From NCBI GenBank assembly GCA_023415055.1, contig JAEZLZ010000052.1, positions 22,003 to 86,002 of the forward strand: a stretch of 64,000 nucleotides of DNA, given 5' to 3'. Position 1 is the stretch's first letter; each line of letters opens with the position of its first letter. The stretch is from Bacillota bacterium. Lineage in GTDB: Bacteria > Bacillota > Clostridia > Lachnospirales > Lachnospiraceae. The translations under genes and the position numbers were made by a program. Below are positions 8,987 to 17,688 of this stretch, one piece after another. Below the pieces are notes generated by a model. That model was not told the DNA's origin and made no database searches. It saw only the letters and a list, made by a program, of their open reading frames with translations.

Positions 8987-9874
8987 ATGAACCTCACTTA
9001 TTTTTAGTAAGCACTAATAAATGCTCCTAAAAGTGGTATGTCTGATACCGAACAAAAACCTGATGCTTTGGAATAGCCTAAAATCAAGGGGTCTGGAAAA
9101 AAGTTGTGCTGAAGCAATTAAATTCCATTAAACAAGAGTGTATTAGATTGAAGTACAAATAATCGACACGAAAATCGTTCACTGAGATCATTATATAAGT
9201 CAATTTGATATCATTAGAGTTTTGATTCAAATCGGAAGACCAGCTTTCTTCTCGTTGATTCAATACTAAAATAGTGATCTTAAAGATCGTTTAGTGAAAT
9301 TAACTGAGATATGAAAGAGTATCAGTATCTTATGCTGTTCTAGCGTATATATAAAACAGCATAAGGTAACTTTTTCATATAATAGGGTTTGGTTTTTAAA
9401 GTAAGATGTCTCAAAGGGGACCTGTATGGGGGACCTTAAGAATTATTGATTATAATGAGATTGGAAGGAATTAGGGAGGAATTACTTGTTAAATGAGATT
9501 AGTCTGATATAATAATATTGAAATAAATTACAAAATATTCAAATATTTAGAGATATATGACACAGAATGTCTGTTCAATAAGTTATAATCATTCAATAGT
9601 TGTAGGAAATGAATTTTCGAATTTTCTGAATGATAATTAAGTTGTTAGTAAATTAGATAAGGACATAAATGTAAATAGTAACTGTAGGAGATCTTCAAAT
9701 CCGGTTTACAGGACAGCGCAAACTGTATTATTTATATCAAAGAATGACATTCTAGCCAAAAGAATGGAAAATATCAGATTTACTTGAAATTCGTAAAATG
9801 TAAAAAATAACCATGTTATTCATTCAAAGTAGTTTTATAAGTTTACTAAGCACATGACTGAAAGGAGGAGGCAC
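8987..9874 (+). other. 888-base region between integrase and cas3
   Basis: No convincing gene. CTTATGCTGTT (9329-9339) and AACAGCATAAG (9355-9365) form an 11-base stem followed by GTAACTTTTT, a probable terminator. A strong ribosome site AGGGAGGA (9473-9480) precedes a TTG-started frame of only 8 codons (9486-9512), perhaps a leader peptide. The cas promoter must lie here, but no clear -35/-10 pair stands out. Confidence 0.45.
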
Positions 9875-12073
9875 TTGGAGTATTACGCACGTTCAGCTAA
9901 CAAAAACGGAGAAAAAGAAACTGTAATTCATCATGTATGTCAAGTAGCACATTATGCAGAAGAGAATGCTGGCCATTTTGATAAAAGAATGGAGGGTAGA
10001 TTGGCAGGACTGTTCCATGATTTTGGAAAGATGGGGCATCTATTTCAGGAAGTATTGGAAAATAATGAAACAAAGGTTAATCATGAAATGGCTGGGGCAG
10101 AGATTGTTAGACGAATTTTTGGTGAGGAAAAATCATTTAAAATTCAAATGGTTATCTGCGCCCATCACAAGGGTCTTGATGTTTCGCTACCAAGTAGTCT
10201 TCAATATTACTTTGATGAGGATTACAAGGATAAATATGGGAGAAAAATGTCCATTAAAGATACCGAAGAATTCGTAAAAGACTATCAATATTTTATGAAA
10301 GAGATTCAATCAAAAGTACAAGCTTATAAATCAGACAAGTATGTATGTTGTAAGAATTTTAGAATAGAAGAAATGCTTGCAACCAGAATGTTGTTTTCAG
10401 CATTAGTAGATGCAGATTATACCGCATCAGCGGAGCATTACGATCCTGATATAAATGAACAGTCTACCGGAGAAACCCTTAATCCAAAACTATTGCTAGA
10501 TCGTCTTTATGCAATAAGAGATGAAATCAAGTCCAATAGTAAGGCGAATATCGAAGTTGACCGACTACGAGATCAGGTTTTCTTAGATTGTATAGAAGCA
10601 GCAAGAAAACAATCAGGGTTGTTCACTTTAACTGCACCTACCGGAATGGGAAAAACACTTGCACTACTGGCATTTGCATTAAAGCACGCTCAAGTTCATA
10701 ACAAAAGGCGCATTATCATAATACTACCTTTTTTAAGTATTATTGAGCAGAACGCAAAGCAATATCGAAACATATGTAACACATTGTTAGAAGACCATAG
10801 CCAGACAGAATATGATGAAAACTCACGACTTTATGCCGATAGATGGCGTGCTGATATAATCGTTACTACTTCTGTTAAATTTTTTGAAAGTTTATTTAAT
10901 GATAGACCTTCAGTATGTAGAAGAATACATAGTATCTCTGATAGTGTTATAGTCTTTGATGAAGCTCAAAGCTTACCTTATACTTTAATTGGTGCTACGA
11001 TTGAGAGTATGAATGCCTTATGTATACAATATAAATGCTCTGTTGTTTTTTCTACAGCGACACAACCAGCATATGAATATCGGAACGATTTGGTTTGGAA
11101 TCCTATAGAGATTATTCAAAACAGCCAGGCATTATTTCAAGCGACAAAGCGTGTAAATATAAGTTGGTACATACAAGAAAAACGTTCACTTAATGATTTG
11201 GCATTGCAAATGATGGATAGTCATTCTTGCTGTACGATAGTAAATATGAAAGGCCATGCATCAGAATTATTTCATTCGCTGTCTCGGGCATGTCAGAAGG
11301 AGAGTGAAAGCTTGTTTCATATTTCAACAGATATGTGTATTGCTCATCGTGAGGACACTATGAAAGAGATTAATCGACGTCTGTCTGCTCAGCAATCATG
11401 TCGCTTAGTATCAACGCAATGTATCGAAGCAGGTGTTGATTTGGATTTTGATAGGGTGTATCGGGCATTAGCTCCTCTTGATGCAATAGTACAAAGTGCA
11501 GGGAGATGCAATCGAAATGGTAGGCTTACTTTAGGGGAAGTTGAAGTATTTGTTCCAGAAGATGAGCGATATCCAGACATTGCCTATGAGAACGCAGCAA
11601 ATATTGTTAAGCTGCTACTTAGGGAAAAGGAAATTGATATTAACAATCCCGAACATATGAGAGAATATTATAAATATCTTTATCAGCAATTCAATCAGGA
11701 TAAGGAAGAGCTTACCAATGCTATCAATCATTTGGATTATGAGAAAGTATCATCAGAATATAAACTCATTCCAAATAAAGGTAATACAGTAATAGTACCA
11801 TATATAGGTAGAATCGTATTATTTAAAGAAATTTGTGAACAGATAAGAGCTGAGGGACTATCACCATCGGTAATGAAGAAGGCACAGCCTATTACAGTAA
11901 CAGTCTTTGGGAATAAGATAGCCGACATTGCTGAACAGCTTAATTTTAAATCAACAAGGAGAGGAATGAAAGGAGGGAAATCAAACTGGTATATCTTGCT
12001 TGATGATTCTTTATACGATGAGAAAACAGGGTTAAAGATCACTAAGTCTACAAGTTTGGATACTATTATTTAA
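9875..12073 (+). CDS. cas3: CRISPR-associated nuclease-helicase Cas3 (type I-C)
   Basis: About 732 residues. Cas3 is recruited to Cascade-bound DNA and degrades it. The N-terminal HD nuclease shows HHVCQVAHYAEE and GLFHDFGK (HD near residues 49-50), plus CAHHKG. The superfamily 2 helicase follows: Walker A APTGMGKT (about 253), DEAQ (about 363), the FSTATQPA motif III, and motifs V/VI in STQCIEAGVDLDFDRVYR and SAGRCNRNG. I place the start at TTG 9875 because AAAGGAGG (9861-9868) is ideally spaced; the in-frame ATG at 9854 lies upstream of that site. It is the first gene of the canonical I-C operon, 16 bases before cas5. All catalytic motifs appear intact. Confidence 0.97.
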   Translation: MEYYARSANKNGEKETVIHHVCQVAHYAEENAGHFDKRMEGRLAGLFHDFGKMGHLFQEVLENNETKVNHEMAGAEIVRRIFGEEKSFKIQMVICAHHKGLDVSLPSSLQYYFDEDYKDKYGRKMSIKDTEEFVKDYQYFMKEIQSKVQAYKSDKYVCCKNFRIEEMLATRMLFSALVDADYTASAEHYDPDINEQSTGETLNPKLLLDRLYAIRDEIKSNSKANIEVDRLRDQVFLDCIEAARKQSGLFTLTAPTGMGKTLALLAFALKHAQVHNKRRIIIILPFLSIIEQNAKQYRNICNTLLEDHSQTEYDENSRLYADRWRADIIVTTSVKFFESLFNDRPSVCRRIHSISDSVIVFDEAQSLPYTLIGATIESMNALCIQYKCSVVFSTATQPAYEYRNDLVWNPIEIIQNSQALFQATKRVNISWYIQEKRSLNDLALQMMDSHSCCTIVNMKGHASELFHSLSRACQKESESLFHISTDMCIAHREDTMKEINRRLSAQQSCRLVSTQCIEAGVDLDFDRVYRALAPLDAIVQSAGRCNRNGRLTLGEVEVFVPEDERYPDIAYENAANIVKLLLREKEIDINNPEHMREYYKYLYQQFNQDKEELTNAINHLDYEKVSSEYKLIPNKGNTVIVPYIGRIVLFKEICEQIRAEGLSPSVMKKAQPITVTVFGNKIADIAEQLNFKSTRRGMKGGKSNWYILLDDSLYDEKTGLKITKSTSLDTII

Positions 12074-12089
12074 GAAGGGAGGAATATTA

Positions 12090-12743
12090 TTGAATCAACT
12101 TGTTATTGAGGTATGGGGTGATTTTGCATGCTTCACTCGCGCTGAAGCCAAAGTGGAGCGCCTCAGCTATCCATTACCGACACCATCAGCGATGCGAGGA
12201 ATATTAAGTGCGATTTATTCAAAACCAGCTGAGTTTTATTGGCAAATCAATCGTATTGAAGTTTTGAATCCTATTAAATACATCAGCATTAAGAGAAATG
12301 AGGTGAAAAAGAAAGTTGATGGCAAAAAATCCATTTTGATTGAAGACGAACGTACACAAAGACAAAGTGTGGTTTTACAAGATGTACGATATCGGGTATA
12401 TGCAAGTATTGTTCGCAATAAAAACTGCCGGCATAGCATTGATGAACTTTATAAGCAAGCGTTTCGACGAATTCAAAATGGAAAATGCTTTTACCAGCCG
12501 TCGCTAGGATGTCGTGAGTTCGTTGCATATTTTGAAGAGAGCGATAGTGTCAAGAAGCCGATTGATTACACACAGGATCTGGGATACATGCTGTATGATG
12601 TATTTGACCTACATCGGATTGAACCATTATCTAAAGAGAAACCATATATCAGCTTATTTCGGGCAAGGGTAGAAAATGGTGTTCTGGAAATTCCGGATTT
12701 TGATAGTACTGAGGTTTTAAAACCGGGAGGTGGAAATGCTTAA
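12090..12743 (+). CDS. cas5c: CRISPR-associated protein Cas5c/Cas5d
   Basis: About 217 residues. In type I-C systems, which lack Cas6, this RAMP protein cuts the crRNA precursor and caps the 5' handle in Cascade. The N-terminal VIEVWGDFACFTRAEAKVER and PTPSAMRGILSAI are the conserved Cas5 start. The start is TTG 12090 with GGGAGGAAT just upstream. Its end overlaps the start of cas8c by 8 bases, suggesting coupled translation and fixed complex stoichiometry. Confidence 0.96.
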   Translation: MNQLVIEVWGDFACFTRAEAKVERLSYPLPTPSAMRGILSAIYSKPAEFYWQINRIEVLNPIKYISIKRNEVKKKVDGKKSILIEDERTQRQSVVLQDVRYRVYASIVRNKNCRHSIDELYKQAFRRIQNGKCFYQPSLGCREFVAYFEESDSVKKPIDYTQDLGYMLYDVFDLHRIEPLSKEKPYISLFRARVENGVLEIPDFDSTEVLKPGGGNA

Positions 12744-14559
12744 GGAGATATATGATTATGGTGTTCGGGCAAATATAGCAAGTCCGGTGGGATTTAAATA
12801 TAAAAATGTAAAAGCATATATAAGCCTTTCATCAAAAGGCGAATTTATAGCAATCGAAGCTGCACCGAACGAAAAGCAGCTTTGTCCTGACATAGGATCT
12901 ATGGCGAATGGACGCGAAAAGTCTAATATCATTGTTGAGAAAGCAGAAATTGTTTTTGGGCTTACAGAAAAAGGCAGAGCGAAGACACCATTCTATCTGA
13001 ATGCACTTGAGCAAGGAAGCGCATACGATCCACTGTTTCAAATATGCTTGAATGCGTTACAAAATGAAGAGATGCGGCTAACAATGATTACACAATTTTA
13101 TGAAAAAAAGTATAAGAATGGCGATCCAATCGGATTTAAAATCGATAATTTTCAATTAGAGAAAAGCGCAGATTATCAAGTTTGGTGGAAAACTTTCAGA
13201 CGTGAACTGCAAAACAATGATCATGGATGTTCCACTCGATTATGCTTTATTACTGGGGAACAATGTGAACCTTTGACTACAGTTTCAAAATTTACTGGGC
13301 TATTAGCTGTTGGAGGTCATACAGCAGGAGATTCCTTAATCTGTTTTGATAAACCTGCATTTACATCCTACAATTTAGATCAAGCAGAAAATTGTGCAGT
13401 ATCGGAAGAGGCTATGACTACAGTTAATTTCACATTGGAAAGATTGCTAAAAGAATCTCCTATTTTAGCGGGTACAATATTTGCCCATTGGTATAAAGAA
13501 CCTCTTCCTTCAGATAGAAATTATGATCCTTTATCTTGTGTAATAAAGCCAATCATTAGTGAGGATGAAGAGGTAGAAGATGATGTGGAAAATAGTAATG
13601 AAAATCTACATCAATCGGAAATTATCGCACTTCGAAATGCAGAACAATTAATAGAAAGTATAAAAAAGGGAGAATATCCGCATTTACTCAATAACCGATA
13701 CTATATCCTTTCGCTATCGGGTGCAAACGGTAGGGTTATGATCAGGAGTTATATGGAGGGTAGTTATGAAACGCTTTTTTATAATATCAAAGCCTGGTTT
13801 GATGATCTTACTTTAATAAATTCGAAAAATCCTCCCAAATTTAACGGCATTCTATCAAGACTACTTAAATATCAAAAAAACAATGTTGATATTGGGAAAC
13901 GCATGGCAAAAGAATTACCAGTAGTTAAGGTTCAATTATTGACATCTGCTGTGGACAATACCCCTTTACCGGATTCGGTGGCGGCAAAAGCGTTGGCATA
14001 TATACGTTCTGATTTGTTAAATTCAGATGATGATTTAAAATCAAATAAGATAACACTTGATGCACTTGCTTGCCGTATATTAAAAGCATGGCTGACTCGA
14101 AGAGAGGTATTTTATAAAGGGATAAAAAAGGAGGATGTATCAGTGAAAGAGGCATTAAATGAACAAAATTGTAGCAGCGCATACTTAGCAGGGCGAATGA
14201 TGGCTGCATATGCAAAAATTCAATTAGAAGCACTTGGAGATGTTGGGGCAGGGGTTGTACAGCATTACTACACTTCAGCTAGTACTTCACCGGCATTGGT
14301 TATTGGCAGACTCTCTGGCTTATCCCAGCACCATCTGGGGAAGTTAGACAAAGGAGCTAGTATTTACTATTCAAAAATACTGGCGGATATTGCTTCAAAG
14401 GTTGAGGATGGATTTCCTAAAACATTAACTCTGGAGCAACAATCGCTTTTTGCATTAGGATATTATCAGCAGATGGCGGAGTTTTATAAAAAAAGGCAAG
14501 TATCTGAAACTAATAATAATGATAATTCCACAGAGGAGGAGAATTATGTCATTAAATAG
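12736..14559 (+). CDS. cas8c: Cascade large subunit Cas8c (Csd1)
   Basis: About 607 residues, the usual Csd1 length. It recognises the PAM and opens the target duplex. Recognisable parts are the N-terminal LKEIYDYG, PFYLNALEQGSAYDPLF, ITGEQCEPLTTVSKFTGL and the C-terminal SSAYLAGRMMAAYAKIQ followed by a Cas11-like helical end. In other I-C operons an internal start produces a separate Cas11c from this end; AAAAGGAGGATGTATCAGTG at about 14125-14144 offers a ribosome site and GTG/ATG starts in the right place. ATG 12736 is preferred over GTG 12730 because GGGAGG (12725-12730) overlaps the latter. Confidence 0.95.
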   Translation: MLKEIYDYGVRANIASPVGFKYKNVKAYISLSSKGEFIAIEAAPNEKQLCPDIGSMANGREKSNIIVEKAEIVFGLTEKGRAKTPFYLNALEQGSAYDPLFQICLNALQNEEMRLTMITQFYEKKYKNGDPIGFKIDNFQLEKSADYQVWWKTFRRELQNNDHGCSTRLCFITGEQCEPLTTVSKFTGLLAVGGHTAGDSLICFDKPAFTSYNLDQAENCAVSEEAMTTVNFTLERLLKESPILAGTIFAHWYKEPLPSDRNYDPLSCVIKPIISEDEEVEDDVENSNENLHQSEIIALRNAEQLIESIKKGEYPHLLNNRYYILSLSGANGRVMIRSYMEGSYETLFYNIKAWFDDLTLINSKNPPKFNGILSRLLKYQKNNVDIGKRMAKELPVVKVQLLTSAVDNTPLPDSVAAKALAYIRSDLLNSDDDLKSNKITLDALACRILKAWLTRREVFYKGIKKEDVSVKEALNEQNCSSAYLAGRMMAAYAKIQLEALGDVGAGVVQHYYTSASTSPALVIGRLSGLSQHHLGKLDKGASIYYSKILADIASKVEDGFPKTLTLEQQSLFALGYYQQMAEFYKKRQVSETNNNDNSTEEENYVIK

Positions 14560-15541
14560 TAGGTATGAATTTATGTTTTACATTGAGTGTGTGAATGGAA
14601 ATCCGAACGGGGATCCCGATATGGGGAATTCTCCGCGTATAGATCCACAGGATATGCATGGGTTTATCACTGATGTAGCTATTAAACGTAGAATTAGGAA
14701 CTACATACAGGTAGCTTACGCGAAGGAAGCTGGCATGAGAATTATTATGAAAAATGCCACGAATATTAATAAAGCAATAGCAGAAGCCTATGAAAGAACA
14801 GAAGGAGTTGTATCCAAAGAAGTAAGCAAGGTAAATGCAGCAAGAAATTATGCATGTGAGAACTTTTATGATGTACGTACCTTTGGTGCTGTTCTTTCTA
14901 CTGGGTTAAATGCAGGCCAGGTTCGAGGACCTGTTCAGATCACTTTTGCAAAATCTGTAGATGCTATACTACCGATGGATATATCAATAACAAGAATGCT
15001 TGTTGCTGATAATGCCAAAGGTGCTTCATCTGTAGCTGATTATGAAAAATGGGAGAGTGAGCAGCCAGAGGACAAGCTTCGTACAATGGGTAGGAAACAA
15101 TTCATTTCTTACGGATTATATGAAGCTAGAGGTTTTATTAGTGCAAACCTGGCTGACGAAACAGGTTTTGATGAAAAAGACTTGAAAATTCTATTTGAAT
15201 CCATTCTCAACATGTACGAGCACGACCGCTCTGCAAGTAAAGGACAGATGACAGTAATTTCTCCCTTGATCATCTTTCGCCATGTGGGTACAGACAGTGA
15301 CGAGATACAAAGGGTTCGACAGGCAAAATTAGGATGCGCTGCAGCGCATAAGCTTTTCGACCTAGTGCATGTCGAGAGAAAATCAGAGGTTGAGTATGCT
15401 CGATGCTATAAAGATTATATGGCAACGATTGATATGATTCATTTACCAAAAGGTGTTGAGGTTGGATTTATGAGCAGTCCGTATAATGAGATTTCTTGGG
15501 GCAGACTTGAGGATTCTTGGTTGAAAGTAAATGGAGACTGA
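14546..15541 (+). CDS. cas7c: Cascade backbone protein Cas7c (Csd2)
   Basis: About 331 residues. Multiple copies coat the crRNA spacer. The N-terminal YEFMFYIECVNGNPNGDPD is the signature of the Csd2 family, followed by TDVAIKRRIRNYI and FYDVRTFGAVLSTG. ATG 14546 has AGAGGAGGAGA upstream and overlaps the end of cas8c by 14 bases; the longer frame from 14519 would start with no ribosome site. The stop overlaps the cas4 start by 11 bases. Confidence 0.97.
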   Translation: MSLNSRYEFMFYIECVNGNPNGDPDMGNSPRIDPQDMHGFITDVAIKRRIRNYIQVAYAKEAGMRIIMKNATNINKAIAEAYERTEGVVSKEVSKVNAARNYACENFYDVRTFGAVLSTGLNAGQVRGPVQITFAKSVDAILPMDISITRMLVADNAKGASSVADYEKWESEQPEDKLRTMGRKQFISYGLYEARGFISANLADETGFDEKDLKILFESILNMYEHDRSASKGQMTVISPLIIFRHVGTDSDEIQRVRQAKLGCAAAHKLFDLVHVERKSEVEYARCYKDYMATIDMIHLPKGVEVGFMSSPYNEISWGRLEDSWLKVNGD

Positions 15542-16190
15542 ATATATTTATATTTCATTACTATCACAGTATGGTTATTGTCCAAGGCGTGCAGGGCTTA
15601 TATTGTTAGAGAACGTATGGCAGGATAATGAATTTACTGCAGAAGGGACGATATCACATGAACGAGTACATACTCAAGGAATCGTAAAGCGGGGTGATAC
15701 AGTGTATGTTTATGAATTTAATGTATATTCGGAACAGCTCTCACTTAGTGGAAAATGCGATTGTATAGAAGCTTATAGCGACGATCAAGGATATGAATTC
15801 CCGTTTTATCAAGGAAAATTCAGAATATGCCCAATCGAATATAAGCATGGAGTAGTCCGTGATGAGGAAGAGTATAATATTCAGCTCTGTGCGCAGGCAA
15901 TGTGTATTGAAGAAATGTATGGTTGTAAAATATCCTCTGGTATAATTTTTTATACTAATGCACACCGACGAATAGATGTTATATTTGATGACAGGTTGCG
16001 TTATAAGGTAACATCAACTGCAAAGGCTTTGTCGGAAATGATTTCTACAATGCATATACCTCATACAAAACAAACACCAAAATGTAAAAAATGCTCTCTC
16101 AAGGATATTTGTCTACCAAGCTTAAAAGAAAGTGCGAGAGCCCATAATATGAAAGTCCATGATATAGCAGTTGGAGGTGAGGTGATCTGA
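15531..16190 (+). CDS. cas4: CRISPR-associated exonuclease Cas4
   Basis: About 219 residues. Cas4 trims prespacers and selects those with a PAM during adaptation. A PD-(D/E)xK nuclease core (PIEYKHG, about 100-106) is framed by iron-sulphur cysteines: one in YGYCPRRAG (about 15) and three in CKKCSLKDIC (about 184-193). It lies between cas7 and cas1, as usual for I-C. Confidence 0.95.
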   Translation: METEYIYISLLSQYGYCPRRAGLILLENVWQDNEFTAEGTISHERVHTQGIVKRGDTVYVYEFNVYSEQLSLSGKCDCIEAYSDDQGYEFPFYQGKFRICPIEYKHGVVRDEEEYNIQLCAQAMCIEEMYGCKISSGIIFYTNAHRRIDVIFDDRLRYKVTSTAKALSEMISTMHIPHTKQTPKCKKCSLKDICLPSLKESARAHNMKVHDIAVGGEVI

Positions 16191-16195
16191 AAAAA

Positions 16196-17215
16196 TTGCA
16201 GAATATTCTTTATGTTATGACAACTGATAGTTATCTATATTATGAAAATGAAGCAATTGTCATTAAAATCGGTGGACAGGAGAAGGCAAGAATTCCATCT
16301 CATACAATTGAGTCTATTATGTGCTTCGGGAATACTACGGTATCAACTCCATTCATCGGATTTTGTGGAGAACATAATATTGGTCTTACATTTCTGTCAG
16401 AGCATGGTAAATTTCTAGGACGGGTATATGGTGCAGTTAGTGGTAATGTGCTTTTAAGAAAGCATCAATATGAAGCACTAGCAAATAACCAGGTTTCATG
16501 TCAATTAGTAAAATCAATTTTGTATGGAAAATTTGCTAATAGCAAAATGGTGTTAATGAAGAGTGCTCGAGAGCAGGATGATAGTGAAGCAAAAGGCAGG
16601 TTAACATTAGCTGTAGAAAAAATATCACAAACAGCCAGCGCACTTGAAAATATCGAGGATATTGATGCCATGCGTGGGCTTGAAGGAAATGCAGCAAGTG
16701 ACTATTTTTCAGTATTTGATGATATGATAAAAGTGAAGGATAGTCATATGATATTTGTGCGACGCAGCCGAAGACCGCCTGAAAATGAAGTAAATGCTCT
16801 TTTATCTTTTCTTTATATGCTGCTAAAAAATGATGTACAATCGGCTCTAGAAGGTGTTGGACTTGATCCAGCTGCAGGTTTTTTGCATACACTTAGACCT
16901 GGACGACCTTCATTAGCATTGGATTTGATGGAAGAGTTACGATCACCATTATGTGACAGGATGGCATTATCCCTTATTAATCTGAAGCAAATAAAAGCTA
17001 CAGATTTCGAACAGGAGAGCGGCCGTTTTATCTTATCTGATAATGCTAGAAGAACTGTAATTGACCAATGGCAAAAACGAAAAAAAGAGGAGATTATTCA
17101 TCCGTTTTTTGAGCAAAAAATTGCTATCGGATTAATTCCTTACGCTCAAGCTCAGTTACTTGCACGCGTCATTCGTGGAGATTTGGATGAATATCCTGCA
17201 TTTTATTGGAGGTAA
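16196..17215 (+). CDS. cas1: CRISPR integrase Cas1
   Basis: About 339 residues. Cas1 with Cas2 inserts new spacers at the leader end. Conserved pieces include GLEGNAASDYFSVFDD (metal-binding Glu), GLDPAAGFLHTLRPGRPSLALDLMEE (catalytic His and acidic residues). TTG 16196 is used as the start, 9 bases after GAGGTGAT. The frame stays open upstream to a CTG at 16187, which would give the family-like MKKLQNILYV and overlap the cas4 stop as CTGA; see the rejected list. Confidence 0.96.
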   Translation: MQNILYVMTTDSYLYYENEAIVIKIGGQEKARIPSHTIESIMCFGNTTVSTPFIGFCGEHNIGLTFLSEHGKFLGRVYGAVSGNVLLRKHQYEALANNQVSCQLVKSILYGKFANSKMVLMKSAREQDDSEAKGRLTLAVEKISQTASALENIEDIDAMRGLEGNAASDYFSVFDDMIKVKDSHMIFVRRSRRPPENEVNALLSFLYMLLKNDVQSALEGVGLDPAAGFLHTLRPGRPSLALDLMEELRSPLCDRMALSLINLKQIKATDFEQESGRFILSDNARRTVIDQWQKRKKEEIIHPFFEQKIAIGLIPYAQAQLLARVIRGDLDEYPAFYWR

Positions 17216-17216
17216 T

Positions 17217-17507
17217 ATGCTTATAGTGCTGACATATGATGTCAATGTTACAACGATGGGTGGAGAAAAACGTCTTCGTAAGGTAGCAAAGATTTGTGAA
17301 AGCTATGGAGTCCGAGTCCAAAATTCTGTTTTTGAACTTTTGGTTGATAATGCACAATTAATCATAATAAAAGGGAAACTATTACAAATTATTGATGAAG
17401 AACTTGACTCTATCCGCTTTTATAATATGGGTAGTAAGTGGGAACGCAAAATCGAATTTTATGGAAAGGGATTAGTAGTAGACCAAGGAAATACACTTAT
17501 TCTGTAA
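17217..17507 (+). CDS. cas2: CRISPR-associated protein Cas2
   Basis: 96 residues, the structural partner of Cas1 in spacer integration. It has the ferredoxin-like fold start LIVLTYDVN and the segment RVQNSVFELLVDNAQ. ATG 17217 is preceded by GGAGG within the end of cas1, one base after the cas1 stop. It closes the operon; the leader and array follow directly. Confidence 0.96.
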   Translation: MLIVLTYDVNVTTMGGEKRLRKVAKICESYGVRVQNSVFELLVDNAQLIIIKGKLLQIIDEELDSIRFYNMGSKWERKIEFYGKGLVVDQGNTLIL

Positions 17508-17688
17508 CATATTTTGTGACGCGGACCTTAATCATACATAATTAGCTTAAGAGGTACGCGCATAAAATAATAACAAAAATATGTATATTTAGTAGGGGTT
17601 CTAATTAATTTTTGTTTGATTAACTTATTATTTTGGCATACTGTATAAAAATTTTAATGATCAATAGTCTAATTTATACATTTTTGCC
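17508..17688 (+). promoter_or_regulatory. CRISPR leader
   Basis: AT-rich 181-base segment between cas2 and the first repeat. An imperfect hairpin (CGCGGACCTTA at about 17520 with TAAGAGGTACGCG at about 17549) may end the cas transcript. TTGATT (17616-17621), a 17-base spacer and TACTGT (17639-17644) is the best candidate array promoter. The array is oriented with its leader here, because the degenerate repeats are at the opposite end. Confidence 0.7.

Noticed and set aside
16187..16198. CTG at 16187 as the cas1 start, overlapping the cas4 stop as CTGA
   Set aside because: It would give a family-like MKKLQNILYV start, but TTG 16196 has its own site GAGGTGAT nine bases upstream, so the rarer codon is not needed.
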